Assembly: GCA_027924585.1 (NCBI GenBank)
Contig: BSBM01000068.1
Span: 10,309,001 to 10,373,000, forward strand
Reading direction: 5' to 3'
DNA from: Larix kaempferi
Taxonomy: Eukaryota; Streptophyta; Pinopsida; Pinales; Pinaceae
Length of the DNA: 64,000 bases
Part shown: positions 11,861-24,157 of the stretch, piece by piece
Numbering within the stretch: position 1 is the stretch's first letter
How the letters are laid out: each line of letters begins with the position of its first letter
Position numbers and translations under genes: made by a program
The notes under the pieces: generated by a model
The model's input: only the letters and a program-made list of their open reading frames with translations
Told to the model about the DNA's origin: nothing
The model's database searches: none

Positions 11861-12312
11861 GAATCATAGAGGCCCAAAATCTTCAGCGCAGTGATAAGGG
11901 CCGCTATCCGGAGGTGACCGTGAAGGCCCAGTTGGGGAACCAGATGTTGAAGACTATATGACTCCTCTACTTGGGTTATATCTGCCTTCACCACTGATGA
12001 TCATAATGTTCTCGCCCTCCACTTGAACCTTTGCACGGCACATCAACACACATTTCAACAAAACCCTAATAAACAACCAAACCAAAAGAAAGAAAATAAG
12101 GCAAATTTTGAAAGTGAATAACCATGTGTAGACGGATAAATCAAGAAACCAAGAAGGGCGGAAGACAACACGTCCTCATGACACTTGCTTAGCAAGCTCA
12201 TCGGAAGTGATGAATGTGTCGTGGAATCCATATTGCACTCTCGTTGATAGCTTCACTATTGCCACAGGTTCCAGGGTCGGAGATCTAGCTCAGGTGTTGC
12301 GTCTGCGTGAAC
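11861..12312. other. Spacer with weak minus-strand coding-like patches
   Basis: Short minus-strand readings such as PVAIVKLSTRVQYGFHDTFI (about 12190-12260) look protein-like, but I cannot assign them. They may be further debris of the NLR fragment to the right. Confidence 0.25.
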
Positions 12313-12498
12313 CTATTGCAGTAGCTGGCGAATGGGCAACTCCCGCAACTTAGGGCAACCATTGATATCTAGTTTTGTAAGCTCTGTGAGCTGCCCCAAC
12401 CTTGGGATGCTCTGGAGCTTCTCGCATCCCTCAACATTCAAGCTCTCCAAAGAAGTCAAAAGTTCCACACCTGGCAGCTCGAGTATCTCACGGCATCC
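12313..12498 (-). pseudogene. Leucine-rich repeat fragment of an NLR resistance protein
   Basis: A minus-strand frame of about 61 codons encodes two to three plant NLR-type LRRs: CREILELPGVELLTSLESLN, VEGCEKLQSIPRLGQLTELT, KLDINGCPKLRELP. The spacing of L-x-x-L and the LxxCxxL-like cores fits the C-terminal LRR domain of NBS-LRR immune receptors. It ends at TAG (12313-12315) and is closed upstream by a TGA within 15 bp, so only a fragment remains. No NB-ARC motif was found nearby. Confidence 0.72.
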
Positions 12499-12502
12499 TT
12501 CC

Positions 12503-12577
12503 CTGTAACTTCAGTGTCACTTTATCCGAATTTGATGACATCCTTCCCCGTAACTTCAGCATCACGTTATCCGAATT
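12503..12577. repeat. Diverged direct duplication (~44 bp)
   Basis: CTGTAACTTCAGTGTCACTT...ATCCGAATT and CCGTAACTTCAGCATCACGT...ATCCGAATT lie side by side, next to the LRR fragment. Confidence 0.7.
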
Positions 12578-12799
12578 CGAACTGCAGACCCGTAACGCGC
12601 TATCTCTCCGCTAAAAAATTGGATGAAAACAGTAAATTTGACGGAAATGACAAATTTGGTAGTGAAAATGTACGTGGCAAGATTCTATTTGTCCGATAGA
12701 CGAGGAATCTTGCTACAGGAGCATGGATCAATCTTGAGCATGGATCATCTTTGCAGAAATAACTCCTTCGGGTAAGTATCCATGCATCAAATACCCGTT

Positions 12800-12822
12800 A
12801 TTATATATATATATATATATTA
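12800..12822. repeat. (TA)n microsatellite
   Basis: About ten TA dinucleotides in a row. Confidence 0.9.
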
Positions 12823-13533
12823 TAATTGTTTATTTTGAATTTTGAATGACATCTATAAAATCAATCTGGATAGTACACTTGTTCTATCCTCCTTTAATTT
12901 AGGAAAAGTATATATAGTAGTCCACCCCAAATTCTAAGATATAAACACCTATAAGTATAAAAATCTTACTTATCCAATAAAGCTAAAAGGTCATTGGATT
13001 ATTGGTGGTCAACTAAGCGCTATCAGTACAGAGTGCGGATTGTTTCCTACATTTCGTAACAGAGAGGAGTAAGACATCGACTTGCCACCATTGATTGGCA
13101 GCCATGGCGCTTGCCCAACGATTGCTCAACCCTTGCGGACGTTCCGCTGCTATTGTTGTGCCTCTGTACATCTCTGTCATTTCTTGATTTGTGGCTCCCT
13201 ACGAGTACAGGTTCCTCAAGCTCAGGCCGATTGACTGATTAAAGGCCGAATTTGATTCCAGGAATCGCAGAACCGGAAGAGAAATATGAAGACAACCCTC
13301 GTTTAGATATGAATAGGCATATTGTGAATTCTTGTTGACTGTGGCTCATATCTTTCTTAGAATTCAACGTGGGTTTTCTAAGCAGAAGATTTCACCCTGT
13401 TCACATTGCTTGTCCCTGTTACAAAGAGAAACTGCAATGCTTATGAGCTCCTCAATTTTTGCTTGATTTGAGATCTTTCCTTGCAGATTCCCTTCTAAAT
13501 ATAAACCTATATCAAAAGTAAGTTGCAGAAAAA

Positions 13534-13914
13534 ATGCCTGCAACTTTTACAGCTTACACTAGTGTTCAGTTCTGTGGCATTCTTACTTCAAATTGTTTGT
13601 GGTCTGCAGCTTCAGATCCATCAGAAGATGCACAATTCTCACAGCCTCGAAATGATCTCAACTCCAAGGGGAAACTGCGCCGACGGAGGAATTACAGTTT
13701 CTTCCAAATACGACATTTTTATTAGAGTTTTTGTTTTTGAATTGGTTTCAAGAGTGCATTGGGAAATGACAACAGTATATTGTGATCACTTGGCAAGCAA
13801 GAGGGAATATCAACGAGGCGAGTTATCAGAGATACAGTGGATGAGCTTGTTGGCCTTGTTGACTGTAGTGTCACAAAAAGATCTCACACAGGAGGCAAGA
13901 ATACATAGCAAGAA
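13534..13914 (+). pseudogene. Possible remnant of an organelle-targeted protein gene (unassigned)
   Basis: From ATG at 13534 a 63-codon frame reads MPATFTAYTSVQFCGILTSN then a Ser/Asn-rich and basic stretch ending KGKLRRRRNYSFF. It is rich in S/T/A and R with no early acidic residues, like a chloroplast or mitochondrial transit peptide. Downstream, another frame (13786-13914) reads RRVIRDTVDELVGLVDCSV then KRSHTGGKN before a stop, which looks like conserved protein sequence. I cannot name the family. The two pieces are out of frame with each other, so this is either two exons or a broken gene. Confidence 0.3.
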
Positions 13915-15970
13915 TGCTATTTATCTACACTTATTTTTTTTCAAGTAAGAAGCGTGAGAAGATGATGCTGTTTTTTAACCTAGGACAATGAAATAATTGT
14001 GGAGGAGAAAGTGAAAATATTTGATACGGGTTGGCCACTAAGTTGAATATGCTTAAAAGTTTGTGAAATTATGTAAGGAAGATTGAAAATGGTATAGTCA
14101 AAAACGTTTTCAATTAAGTCCATGCATCTTGAATTGTAATGATGTTCAAATTTGAGTGACTATTAAATGTAAAGAGGAGTTAAAATCAAGTGTTTATTGA
14201 TAAAAAGAGTTAAGAGATAAAGTAAGTTCGAAACTTTAGTTGAGTATGAAAAATGAACTTGGCATAGTGTTATTGATGTAAGGAGTCATGTAACTATTTA
14301 TGTAAGAGATATGTTCGAGGATCATTGATGTAAATAGGTAAGTTATTGACGTTAAAGTCTATTGTAGAGAGTCAAGTCAAGGGAGTCAAAGTCATTACAA
14401 TTCTCAAAGTGAAATGTTAAGTTAAGTCCATATTTGAGAGATGAAAAAAGAAAAAGATACAGACTCCATGAAAGAAGAAGATGAAAAAAGAAAGCAATAG
14501 AAGATGAAAGAAGCAAGAGGTAGAATTTTGACTAAAATGATGCAACCAAAGGAAAGATGAAAGAAGAAGAAGACAAGAGAAGAAGTGAAATATTGATAGA
14601 AGGTAAGAGATGATTGTGAAAGAAGGACTCGTGAGGCACAAACAAACTTGAAGAGAAAATAAACAAGGACAATGAAGAGAGTTTGAAGTAGGAAAAATGA
14701 AAGATTAATGAAGCAACAAAGCAATGTAAAAAATAAGTTTTAGAAATAATACCGTGTATTTAATAATTGAGATGAAAAAGTAACTAAAATGAATACATAA
14801 ATGATGAAATCCCTAAGAAGTTTGATGATTCTTCTTGATGATGTTGTATGGTTGATGTAAAAGAAAATGGTCTTGGTCCTATGTTTGTAAAAGGCCAAAT
14901 TAGCCTCACATGTAGATGTATTTGAAATTGTAACTGAGAGAAACGATGATGATGTAAGCCGTGATAAGGAAAGTATACCCCCATAACTTGATTGCTGATG
15001 GTTTGTGGTAAACCAAAAATCGACAGATGAAGGTTCACAGTTAGCTAGAAAACACTTGAGAAATGTAATGGTCGCAGGTAATCCACAAAAACCTAGGTTG
15101 TGGTTACAGGTAAGCCAAAGAAAACCCAAGATGATGATTGATTATGATGTAGGGAAAGTAACATGTACAAGTGAAGATCGTGATTCAAAAAATTGTCATT
15201 GAACAATGTACAAGAAAATGTTTCTTACAAAAATGATGGATACAGTGGCTAGTGACCATGTATTACAATGGAAAACGTAATGTTATGCAGGATGAAGATT
15301 GAAGAAGACAAGAAGAATAAGAAAAAAGGCAAAAGATAAAAGATGAATACAAAGCATAGTTGAGCAAGACTAGGGAAAATTTTAATGATCCATAATTTTC
15401 TCAAAGTGTAGAAACCTTGACGAATCTTACTAATACTTAAATTTACAATCATAAAATGTTTGTCGATTTTTTTGTAAAAATATTCAAATTTCTAAGAAAT
15501 TTATATAGTTTTTGGACAATTGTGGCGATTTTTAGAGTAAAAAAAATCAGACCATGGAATTTGGGCGAATCAAGTTTGAAAAAAAGGCAAATTGGTGATT
15601 TTTTTTTGGAAAAAGGGGTCGAAAAATAGCCCATGGGATAAATTTCGCCCCTAAAATTTTCCCTGAAGAAGACTGAAGATAAAGATTGTGGAAGAAGAAG
15701 ATGGATATTATACTAGTAGAAAAGATCAATTCAAGATATAGAGGATGATGATTGAATACTAAAATCACAAGTATTCATTAAGGGGGAATATGGAAGAATC
15801 ATTCATATGTGTGATATTTATGAATACATTATAATATGTTAATGAAGTAAACAATGCACAAAGTCTACATATGTTTCAAAGATGAGGGCCACGAGAGAAA
15901 TTAGGATAAGATCAAGTTGAGTAATTCATGGAGATATTGTTGGAGACAATTATGGAGATGGTTGAACTAA
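13915..15970. other. Purine-biased spacer with no recognisable gene
   Basis: Between 14420 and 15770 the plus strand is rich in GAAGA/AAAGA tracts, giving long hydrophobic minus-strand open frames (Phe/Leu/Ser) through composition alone. No conserved motif was seen on either strand. Confidence 0.5.
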
Positions 15971-16100
15971 ATATGAAATATTGATATGCCAATTGTACAA
16001 TACAAACACACATGGGAATGGTTTGATTGGATAAAATATGAAATATTGATATGCCACTTGTACAATACAAACACACATGGGAATGGTTTGATTGGATAAA
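15971..16100. repeat. Tandem duplication of a 65-bp unit
   Basis: ATATGAAATATTGATATGCC starts at 15971 and again at 16036, with the rest of the unit matching except for one or two bases. Confidence 0.88.
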
Positions 16101-17630
16101 AGTTCCCCTTTGGGGATTTATTGATTGAAATCTCTTGGTGTCCCTTGCTTAATATTTATTGGAGTTAGTTTGTTGTTGATTCTTCGTCCAACATTTAATA
16201 GGTGGTTGTTGTATGATTTGTTGCAAAAAAATATTTTTAAGCATGTGGATTGAAAGTGTAGAGTTACTATAGAAATATGGGAGTGGGTTGCCACTAAGGA
16301 TGCCATTCTTTTTTCAAGACCTCTTCTTTGGTACTCAATTTTTGTGTAGGTAATTTTGGTGGTCATTCGGAAGTAATGTGCACTTTATGATTATTATATA
16401 ATTGATTTTGTAATGTACTAGATACTACTTAAGAAGTTATATAAAATCCTAAGTTTACATTCTTTAGTTGGGCTTAGCCTTTAAATCATGTTAGGAATCT
16501 TTATAATTAACATATACGCACACATAGGGGGGAAAAGCCATAAAGGCATCTAAATACCTAGGTGTGCGGATCCCCAAGGGAACAAGGTGCAGTGATTGAT
16601 GCATCAAGTCTGAAAGATGAGGTGCCCTCCCCCTAGATGTAAGGGTGTCATCTCACAGCAAGTGCACATGCCAAATATGAAATGACAATTAAAAATACTT
16701 TAAAGTAATATCTACCAAATATTTGTCATATGCAATAGTAAATACATAAGTAATGAAAATATACAAATTATGTCATACTAACCTCATCCAAGAAACTTTC
16801 TTGAATATGATCCTCTCTCAGGCCATAACAAGTATGTTCGCAACACAAGCCTTGTTGATGAGCAATTGACCTAGAAATATAATGGATTAGGCCCAACACC
16901 AATTGACCTAACATCATTAGATGATGTTAATGATGTCTCTCGACAAGAAGCCACAACAAATGCATTGTGTTGGACAATACTTTGTGTTAAGGATGATATT
17001 GCAGTACTAGTATCTTGAGTCCTATCTCTAAGCATAGGTGGCTTAGTGGGGGAGGTGTTGGGAATGCACCTAGAAGTAGGAGGCCCTCTTAGTGGGTTGC
17101 ATATGGCAGTTTCTCGATCCTAAGTTCATCCAATATTAACTCCTTTGGATTCACCAATGTCAAAATAATTTCAACATGGAAATCAAGAATGAACTCAACC
17201 CATAATTTTCAAAGAAAATATAAGGGAACCTCCCTATTATTGAAGGGAGATTATGAAATACCATAAACCATATATCTATCAAGTGGTCTCTCCATGGTTG
17301 GAATGTGCACTAGTCCATGAAAACACACCTCTTTTTCAATGTAGGTGGTTGGTTGGTTCTAGTGTCAATGAACAAGTGAACAATGGATTATTTGGTCACA
17401 TGTTGTCTTTTAATCTCTTCCTTACTAATTCCAATAGAGTAACACTCTCTAATCCTCACCCTATATATCAAATAATTGGAAACAAGCATGTCCAATGAAA
17501 CAATAATGGTATCTAGGGAAGTTATCAGTGAAAGGCATGATGGTTCTTGTGTTTCTCAGCTCCCCAATTAAGTTTCTAAGCTCATATAAAATTTGATTTA
17601 TTTCATTGTATGGGTCTTGTGGGGGTTTAG
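16101..17630. other. Spacer with no recognisable gene
   Basis: No gene recognised. A slightly GC-richer patch at 16525-16660 has short open readings but no known motif. Confidence 0.4.
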
Positions 17631-17995
17631 AGTTTTAATTTGTGTTTGGATCAAGGTCTTTTTTCATCTTTATGAAATAAGAACTAAATTCAACAATAAC
17701 AACATATTTGTTAAAAATATGAATATTTCTAAAATGCAAAATTTATAAAAATGGTAAGACAAATAAAACTTACTTGCAAATACTCTTTAGCAATTTGCAA
17801 TATGGAAGGTTGGAGTTTTAATTTGTGTTTGGATCAAGGTATTTTTCTATCTTTGTAAAATAAAAACTAAATTCAACAATAACAACATATTTGTTAAAAA
17901 TATGAACATTTCTAAAATGTAAAAATTATAAAAATGGTAAGACAAATAAAACTTACTTGCAAATACTCGTTAGCAATTCACAATAGATGACTTAA
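17631..17995. repeat. Tandem duplication of a 183-bp unit
   Basis: AGTTTTAATTTGTGTTTGGA starts at 17631 and 17814. Both copies contain TCAACAATAACAACATATTT and TAAAACTTACTTGCAAATAC. Shorter partial repeats of AGCAATT.ACAATGGATGA continue to about 18085. Confidence 0.9.
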
Positions 17996-18477
17996 CTAAA
18001 TGTGCAAATAATACTCCCTAGCAATTCACAATGGATGACTTAGCTTTGTGCAAATGCTCCCTAGCAATTGGCAATGGATGATTGTAGCTCTTCCTAAAAT
18101 GTGTTTGTGTTACCTTCTTCCATAAAGTCGTCGTTGGTTTGGGACAGCCAAATAAAAAATAGTAATCAAACCTAATTTTTTTTGTTTATACATAGAGGAA
18201 AGTGCATGCATTCCGGTGTATGTGCACTTCAAAACCTTTCAGAATACGTACTGTTTCCTAACAAGTGTGCATTATTTTAATTTTAAAATATAATGTAGAA
18301 TTTATATTGGACATGGCATATGGTTGTGTGAAAGTTTGGGAACCAAATCCATTTGAAAATAAACAAGTACACATTGTATATGTTAATCTATAATTATAAA
18401 TAAAAAATTACAATATTAAAAAGGAAAAAAGAAAAATATAATACAAATAAAGAAATTTAACTTAAATTACTAAAAAT

Positions 18478-18725
18478 ATTAACTTTAACATATGTTATTA
18501 TTTTATTTCATTTATATTTGTATTTTTAATAAATTTAACATAAACTATTAATAACAAATATATGTTCAAAAAAATTAACTTAACATATGTTATTATTTTG
18601 TTGCATTTATATTTGTATTTTTAATAAATTTAACATAAATCATTAATAACAAATATATGTAAAAAAAATTAACTTAACATATGTTATTATTTTGTTTCAT
18701 TTGTGTTTGTATTTTGGATCAAACA
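18478..18725. repeat. 93-bp tandem repeat, about 2.7 copies
   Basis: TTAACATATGTTATTATTTT recurs at about 93-bp spacing (near 18487, 18580 and 18673), with TTAATAAATTTAACATAAA in between. Confidence 0.85.
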
Positions 18726-19719
18726 ATTTCCAAGAAAACATTATTCTATAAAACACTCCTTGAAGATTTTTCTTTTAGACTCAATGTCGTCTTAATGGTC
18801 TCACTCAAACGCACAATGGTGTCAATGCCGTCTTGGCTTACAAACTTTAAACATTTTTTTAAAAATTAATTCTTTAACTTCATCCTTGTTTTCTCCTGTT
18901 CTACAACCCTCTTTTCTCCCTCTAAAACGTCGAAAGAATTAATGGACTGCTTAAAAGTCAAGAAGCTACTTAATGGGATATCACCACCGATCATTCTTCT
19001 TAACTGTTGGAATTAAATAAAACCAAATATTTGACTAAGAGCTTATTGTCGTTCATAAATATAACAAAATCTCATTAAAAATTATTGTGCCCATCTTACA
19101 AAGGACTAAACTTGGATGGTCCCAAATAAAAAAAGACATATCAATGGTTTAAAAAGGCGAAGTTGAAATCTGTTAATAAAATTGTGGAAATTTAAAATTC
19201 TTATTAAAAACAATCGACCAAGTAGAGAAGCATCTAGATATACAAAGATTAACATTGTTTTGTGTACATATTTAAAATAAAACATAAAAGGTAAGCGATT
19301 TCAATTCAATGATAACATCCATATGAAATAGAATGGATCAATAAAAAGCATAGATAGATTGCCTGGAAAATATAATATAGTAAAACAAATTTAACCCTAG
19401 TAAACCTGAAGATATATATCACCTAAATATATCTTTGAATTTACTCCACAAATATATAATCCAAAAATTACAAACCATATACTTGACATATGTGTTCAAG
19501 AAAAACGAAAATCTAAGAACTACCCTAAATCAAGAAACTTGCAAGAAATTGCAGACCATAGTGAATGATAAAGCAATAGAGTTGAAAACTTTGAAAACCC
19601 AACTAGGTGAAGCACCAACACTATTCCATATTTACAACTAAAATATCATATTTGGGATTTCTCGATGGTAAACCCACTAGCGATATCTCAACCTATCCAT
19701 GCAAATGGGATGAAATTGT
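18726..19719. other. Spacer with no recognisable gene
   Basis: AT-rich. May contain later exons of the transporter pseudogene on the minus strand, but none was recognised. Confidence 0.4.
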
Positions 19720-20460
19720 CATACTCACCTATTTCACAAAAAAGGTGAGAATGACAAGAAGCCTTTATTTTTCAAAACAATCTTTGAAGATCTCTCTGAA
19801 GATCTCTTTGAAGATCTTTCTTTGGGGACATGGTTCCTATTGAACACCAAATCTTCTCTATGATAAAATATGTTTTTCCTATAAAAGTCTGATAACTCAT
19901 TTTTCAAATCCAAACTTGTGTTAAACTACTTAAATTTAAACACAAATTCTTTGACATGTTACATAGCGATAAGGCCATCTATTGTCTGCCTAGTATTGTT
20001 CTTGATCCTCCTCAAATGTAATATGTAACCATGGAATATTGGAAAGGATTTAAGTATAGTGTATAAATCTAATTGTAAAGAAGCGATTAGATGGATTCAA
20101 TAACTATTTTCAAATTTTATGACACGAATACCCCTTGTACGAATTCTGCACTGACCTTTCACGGCATTTGAATCGACATATTTCTAAAAACTTCGACACA
20201 TTCTCCTAAGGTCCATGGTAGAAAATTTTCCCTTGCGATAAGAGTATTATGTCATCAAAGAGATCAAATTCTTCTAGTGTGGGCTGCAACATAGAGATGC
20301 GAATTGTTGCATCCATGAGATGGGTAAACCGTTGCAGCCATTTAACTATATGATATGTGGTAGAGCTATCAAGTCATGTTGAGATCTGATCATTGAAGAT
20401 ATTTTTGATGGGTCCAACAATCATCTCCCCTACACATTGAAGATTTTAATAATTATTTTA
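19720..20460 (-). pseudogene. PDR-type ABCG transporter fragment
   Basis: Minus-strand readings match the first nucleotide-binding domain of a full-size pleiotropic drug resistance ABC transporter, a plasma-membrane pump. Near 20450-20130: VGEMIVGPIKNIFNDQIST, a stop, [20 protein letters not shown], then [20 protein letters not shown]. The D-loop-like LDSS and the [10 protein letters not shown] stretch after the Walker B region are typical. Next come EEDQEQY-stop-ADNR..PYRYVT (about 19995-19940) and LDLKNELSDFYRKN..VPKERS (about 19915-19780), which follow in the same order in PDR proteins. Stops and frame changes show it is dead. The Walker A part and membrane domains are not visible. It lies just beyond the TOPLESS fragment on the same strand. 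Confidence 0.78.
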
Positions 20461-20865
20461 AAACAGTAATGACTTTTGTGCATATTAACCATATATTACT
20501 TACAGACACATGTCTAGTTTATTCAAAACAATTTTCAATATGATCAACATGCATACCAGTTGTGGCATGCTTCCTTTTCCCATTGGACATTTATCTTTGC
20601 ATGTCATTGCAAACTATTGTATATCCACAAATATGTAAGCCTATAATCTATTTAGGTACAAAGATATTAAAGAAATGAGTTAAGATTATTAGAAATGTCA
20701 AAAAATTTCAAATTGTACATTTTAATGTTACCCGAGTCCTACAAGTTACATCTTTACACATAAATTAGTTACAAGTAATCCTCATACTACATAAATTCCA
20801 TACTGTCATTGATCTTCATACTACTGTAATTACTAATTAGCATAAGATTTTGAGAGATTGAGTAC
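20461..20865. other. Spacer between TOPLESS and PDR fragments
   Basis: AT-rich. No coding signal recognised. Confidence 0.4.
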
Positions 20866-21720
20866 CTAGATATTATCTTTATCATTAAGCCATACACAAT
20901 AGATAGGTGCTATGTGATCTTCACATGTGTACTATTTATGACCTATTTTTGCATCCCATACCTACATAATAGATAACAAGCCCATTTAGCAAATGATCAA
21001 ACTGAAGAACATACACGATAGTAACATAAGTTCAAGTTGGCCAGTTTTGATAGCATTGAGTGATCATTGGGAATGCATTCATTAATGAAGTGAAGAAGCA
21101 TGTAATAAATTTACCTTGATGTTCATATCATCCCAACAAGTTAATACACATTGTTTTTTGTTAGGGTATACAAAGGCAATCTCATTCACACCACCATCAT
21201 GTGCACCATTCTGCAAAGTCGTATTAGTATTGTCACTACAACCATCTATCACAAAAGGAAACTACAACAAAATGAAACCCATCTTTGAGCTTTAATATGG
21301 GCCTGAACTTGTTACCTCAAGTGGCTGGTGGAAATATAAGAATATATGTCAACAATTTTCCTAGAAAATGCCACTCTTGCAAATCAAATTTTTGTAAGTG
21401 AAGAATATATCCATAAACTCATTGCTATAGTAATAATGGATTCATTTGTACACCATATGAAGAAATTATCTTGAACATTGTTATAGTAATAATGGCCTCA
21501 TACGTATACCATATGAATAATTTTTTATGAAATGTAATATTGATATCTTGAAAAAAATTGACATACCAACCAACACTCCATTTGGGTTCCAAATACACTT
21601 GTTCACTAACATGGCTGATTCTTTCTAAAAAGCCACCTAAACAAGTATAACAAAAAATGTGAGTCATCCAAATTTCTATATTGCTAAGAGTCACCTTATT
21701 TGAAAGCACTTATGTTGCAA
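20866..21720 (-). pseudogene. TOPLESS-related co-repressor, WD40 exons
   Basis: Minus-strand exons match the first WD40 propeller of TOPLESS/TPR co-repressors. The exon ending at 21316 reads RVAFSRKIVDIYSY..SHLR before a GTAACA donor. The exon 21210-21115 reads NGAHDGGVNEIAFVYPNKKQ then CVLTCWDDMNIK, with AG and GTAAAT borders. The exon 20961-20866 reads VWDAKIGHK-stop-YTCEDHIAPIYCV..KDNI-stop, with a TAG acceptor and GT donor. These correspond to the family sequence around 'DAHVGGVND..TCGDDK..KVWDA'. Weaker matches extend to about 21720 (SNIEIW). Stops at conserved Gln positions are consistent with CAG-to-TAG change. The linker exons of the same family lie 24 kb upstream on the same strand (45607-46061). 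Confidence 0.82.
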
Positions 21721-23689
21721 CCAAATAAAACATAAAATGTCCCTTCACCCAAATCTCTTAAAATGAAAACTAAATACAATATTTACACATGTACCTCCAC
21801 TATGCAATTTGAAGAATACCAAACCTTGAATAATATATGAACTAACTTTTAATATGATCTCACTTGCCAAATTAGAATATCACCAACAACAATTTTAATT
21901 GAAAATATTGATTGAATTAACTTTACTTAGAAATCATTTAATCATTACAATACATTTAAATAAAATAAAACATTAAATGAATAAACAAACTTAACTAGAT
22001 TAATAGAGTATATAGAATTCTAGCAAATGAAATGGGATATTACTTAATAGAGTTGTCTATTACTTCACATGAAAATCCATGCTTACTACATTTGAACCTT
22101 GCTTTAGAATTCTACAAAGTGGTTTAAGAGGATCAGTTTTTTAGTACACGTTAGAAGGGTGAATTGTTCTTATATATGCGACATGCAAATAGCAAAGAAG
22201 TTTGAGTTGTATAAAAAATTCAGAATTAGTAATACACTCATTAATGAACCATGTTCCAAATATCATCTAACTAAAATAAACACTAGTCTTGTACTCATGA
22301 ACATTATAGTAAACTAATAATCATATTCTTTAATATCTTAAAAGAATAAGACAAACTAAATACTTGATTATTTTTCATAAAATAAGATAAATGGTAACCT
22401 TAGAGGAAGGGTTAAACTTAATAAAGCAATTGAATAATAAATAAGATCATTAAAAAGGAAATATATAAAATATATTGATTTAAGTAATCAAGTGTGAAGA
22501 GCTTTTATGGAAAACTATTCATAGGCCCCTTGGAAATTGTTTATAATTGTTTATTAGGAGACATTCTCTCATAATATGGAATGAAATAGAGTTGAATGGA
22601 TGTGAGGATATAATTATTCATTTAACTTGAATGGTTGGTTCAGTTGGGTTCTCGTATCCCAAGTTTTAACAAACATGTTGGTATCCATGCTAGAGTGCAT
22701 TTGTTACTGTCCATACTCATGATTGGAATATAAGGTTAGCGCCCTCCATTATTTGATTAAATAGTGGGCCTCTACTAAACTTGTGCTTGATATTGTAGTT
22801 GGTATTTTTATTACAATTATTGGAGGAAAAAGACTCTTACTACTATTGTTATAAAAGAAGTAAAGAATGCATAAATATCTCCATCTGTAGCTTTCTCTCC
22901 ATTTGGAGGTTCACACATGTGATTGACATACAATGTTATGGTATCAGGATTAGCTCAAAGGTTTTTGCAAATGTCATGCTTCTAATGAAATTTGAACAAT
23001 AGTACATCACATATAGGAATGTATGACATGATTGTTAGAAGCTACAAACTATCGAAAGTAATGTATTCATTTCAAAATGGCAAGAAACAATTATAAAATC
23101 CAATAATAGGTTTGATTTCCATAATTGTTGACTATGATAATTGTTGACAACTTATCTAAACAATCCTAGTGAATACATGCACCATCAAAAGTTGGGTAAT
23201 CCATCAAGCAGCTAGGATTTTCTTGAAAAAAAACATTAGATATAAAATCAAGAGAAGTCTTGAACCCAATAATGAAGATGTATTAATGATGAACTAAGGG
23301 AAGAACGAGAACCTTTGATTCATGTGTTCTCAACCTAGAAGTTGGAATGGTAGTAAACGTCAACCTAGGTTGGATGGCATGGTTATATACTATAAGGTTT
23401 TTAATGTCCAACCTTTATAGATGAAGAAAAAGGTAATTCATATATTTATATTTCTGAATACTCTCAACACCTATGAGTGATTATCATTCAAGTTTTTTTT
23501 CTATACCTCTAAATATGTAAATAATATTTTTCTGATATAAATACTCTATTAAAACTTTGTTTCCCATAGTAATTTTTGGAATGTGGTCTCTCGACTTAAC
23601 CCTACCCTCCCCAAGGGACAATGAGGTTCATTCTTTTTGTGGTGTATTTTCCATCCAAAATGGCCTTTGGAGTAGGATTATAATTTGGG
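21721..23689. other. Spacer with no recognisable gene
   Basis: AT-rich, no recognised gene. The left terminus of the putative large transposon (next entries) probably lies near the right end of this stretch, but no terminal inverted repeat could be fixed by eye. Confidence 0.4.
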
Positions 23690-23870
23690 GCAGGCGCACG
23701 AAGATGGTCCCCATTTTTGTTGCAATAGGGGCACGCTAGCAGAAAAAAAAATGGCGCGTACGCACCTAAGGCAGCGCACACACGCCGCTAGGTTAGGTAC
23801 CGAACCGAGGCGCGTGCGCATGGCTGGCGCATGTGCGCAACGGTGGCGCGTACGCACCTCTGTTAAAAAA
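23690..23870 (+). promoter_or_regulatory. GC-rich subterminal/5' region with GCGCGTACGC repeats (left)
   Basis: In an otherwise AT-rich region, GCGCGTACGCACCT occurs at 23754 and 23846, with variants GCGCGTGCGCATGG and GCGCATGTGCGC between them. The strictly alternating purine/pyrimidine tracts could adopt Z-DNA. Position upstream of a gene and similarity to the region at 37.4 kb suggest transposon subterminal binding sites or a promoter. Confidence 0.55.
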
Positions 23871-24157
23871 AAAACAGAGCACAATTTCCCCATTGTTCCA
23901 TTTGGCCGAGCGCGTCCTCCTCCTCTACGTGCACATTAATTCAACCACCAAAGGAGGCCAAATCAACTCCAAAACCACCCAACAACACTCAAAAACTCAT
24001 CAACACTTCGATTAACAGGTAAATGTCACGTTTTTTTTTTCATTTTATTCATTATTTGTGTCAATTTTTTGATTTTTTTTGTTTATTTAATTGTAAATAA
24101 TTCCCAAATTTTGAAAACAGTGAGCCAATTTTCTATTGCAAATTATAAACTGAGACA

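Noticed and set aside
14417-15129. Hydrophobic minus-strand frames resembling membrane proteins
   Set aside because: They result from GAAGA-rich sequence on the plus strand (Phe/Leu/Ser on the other); no conserved motif or splice structure.
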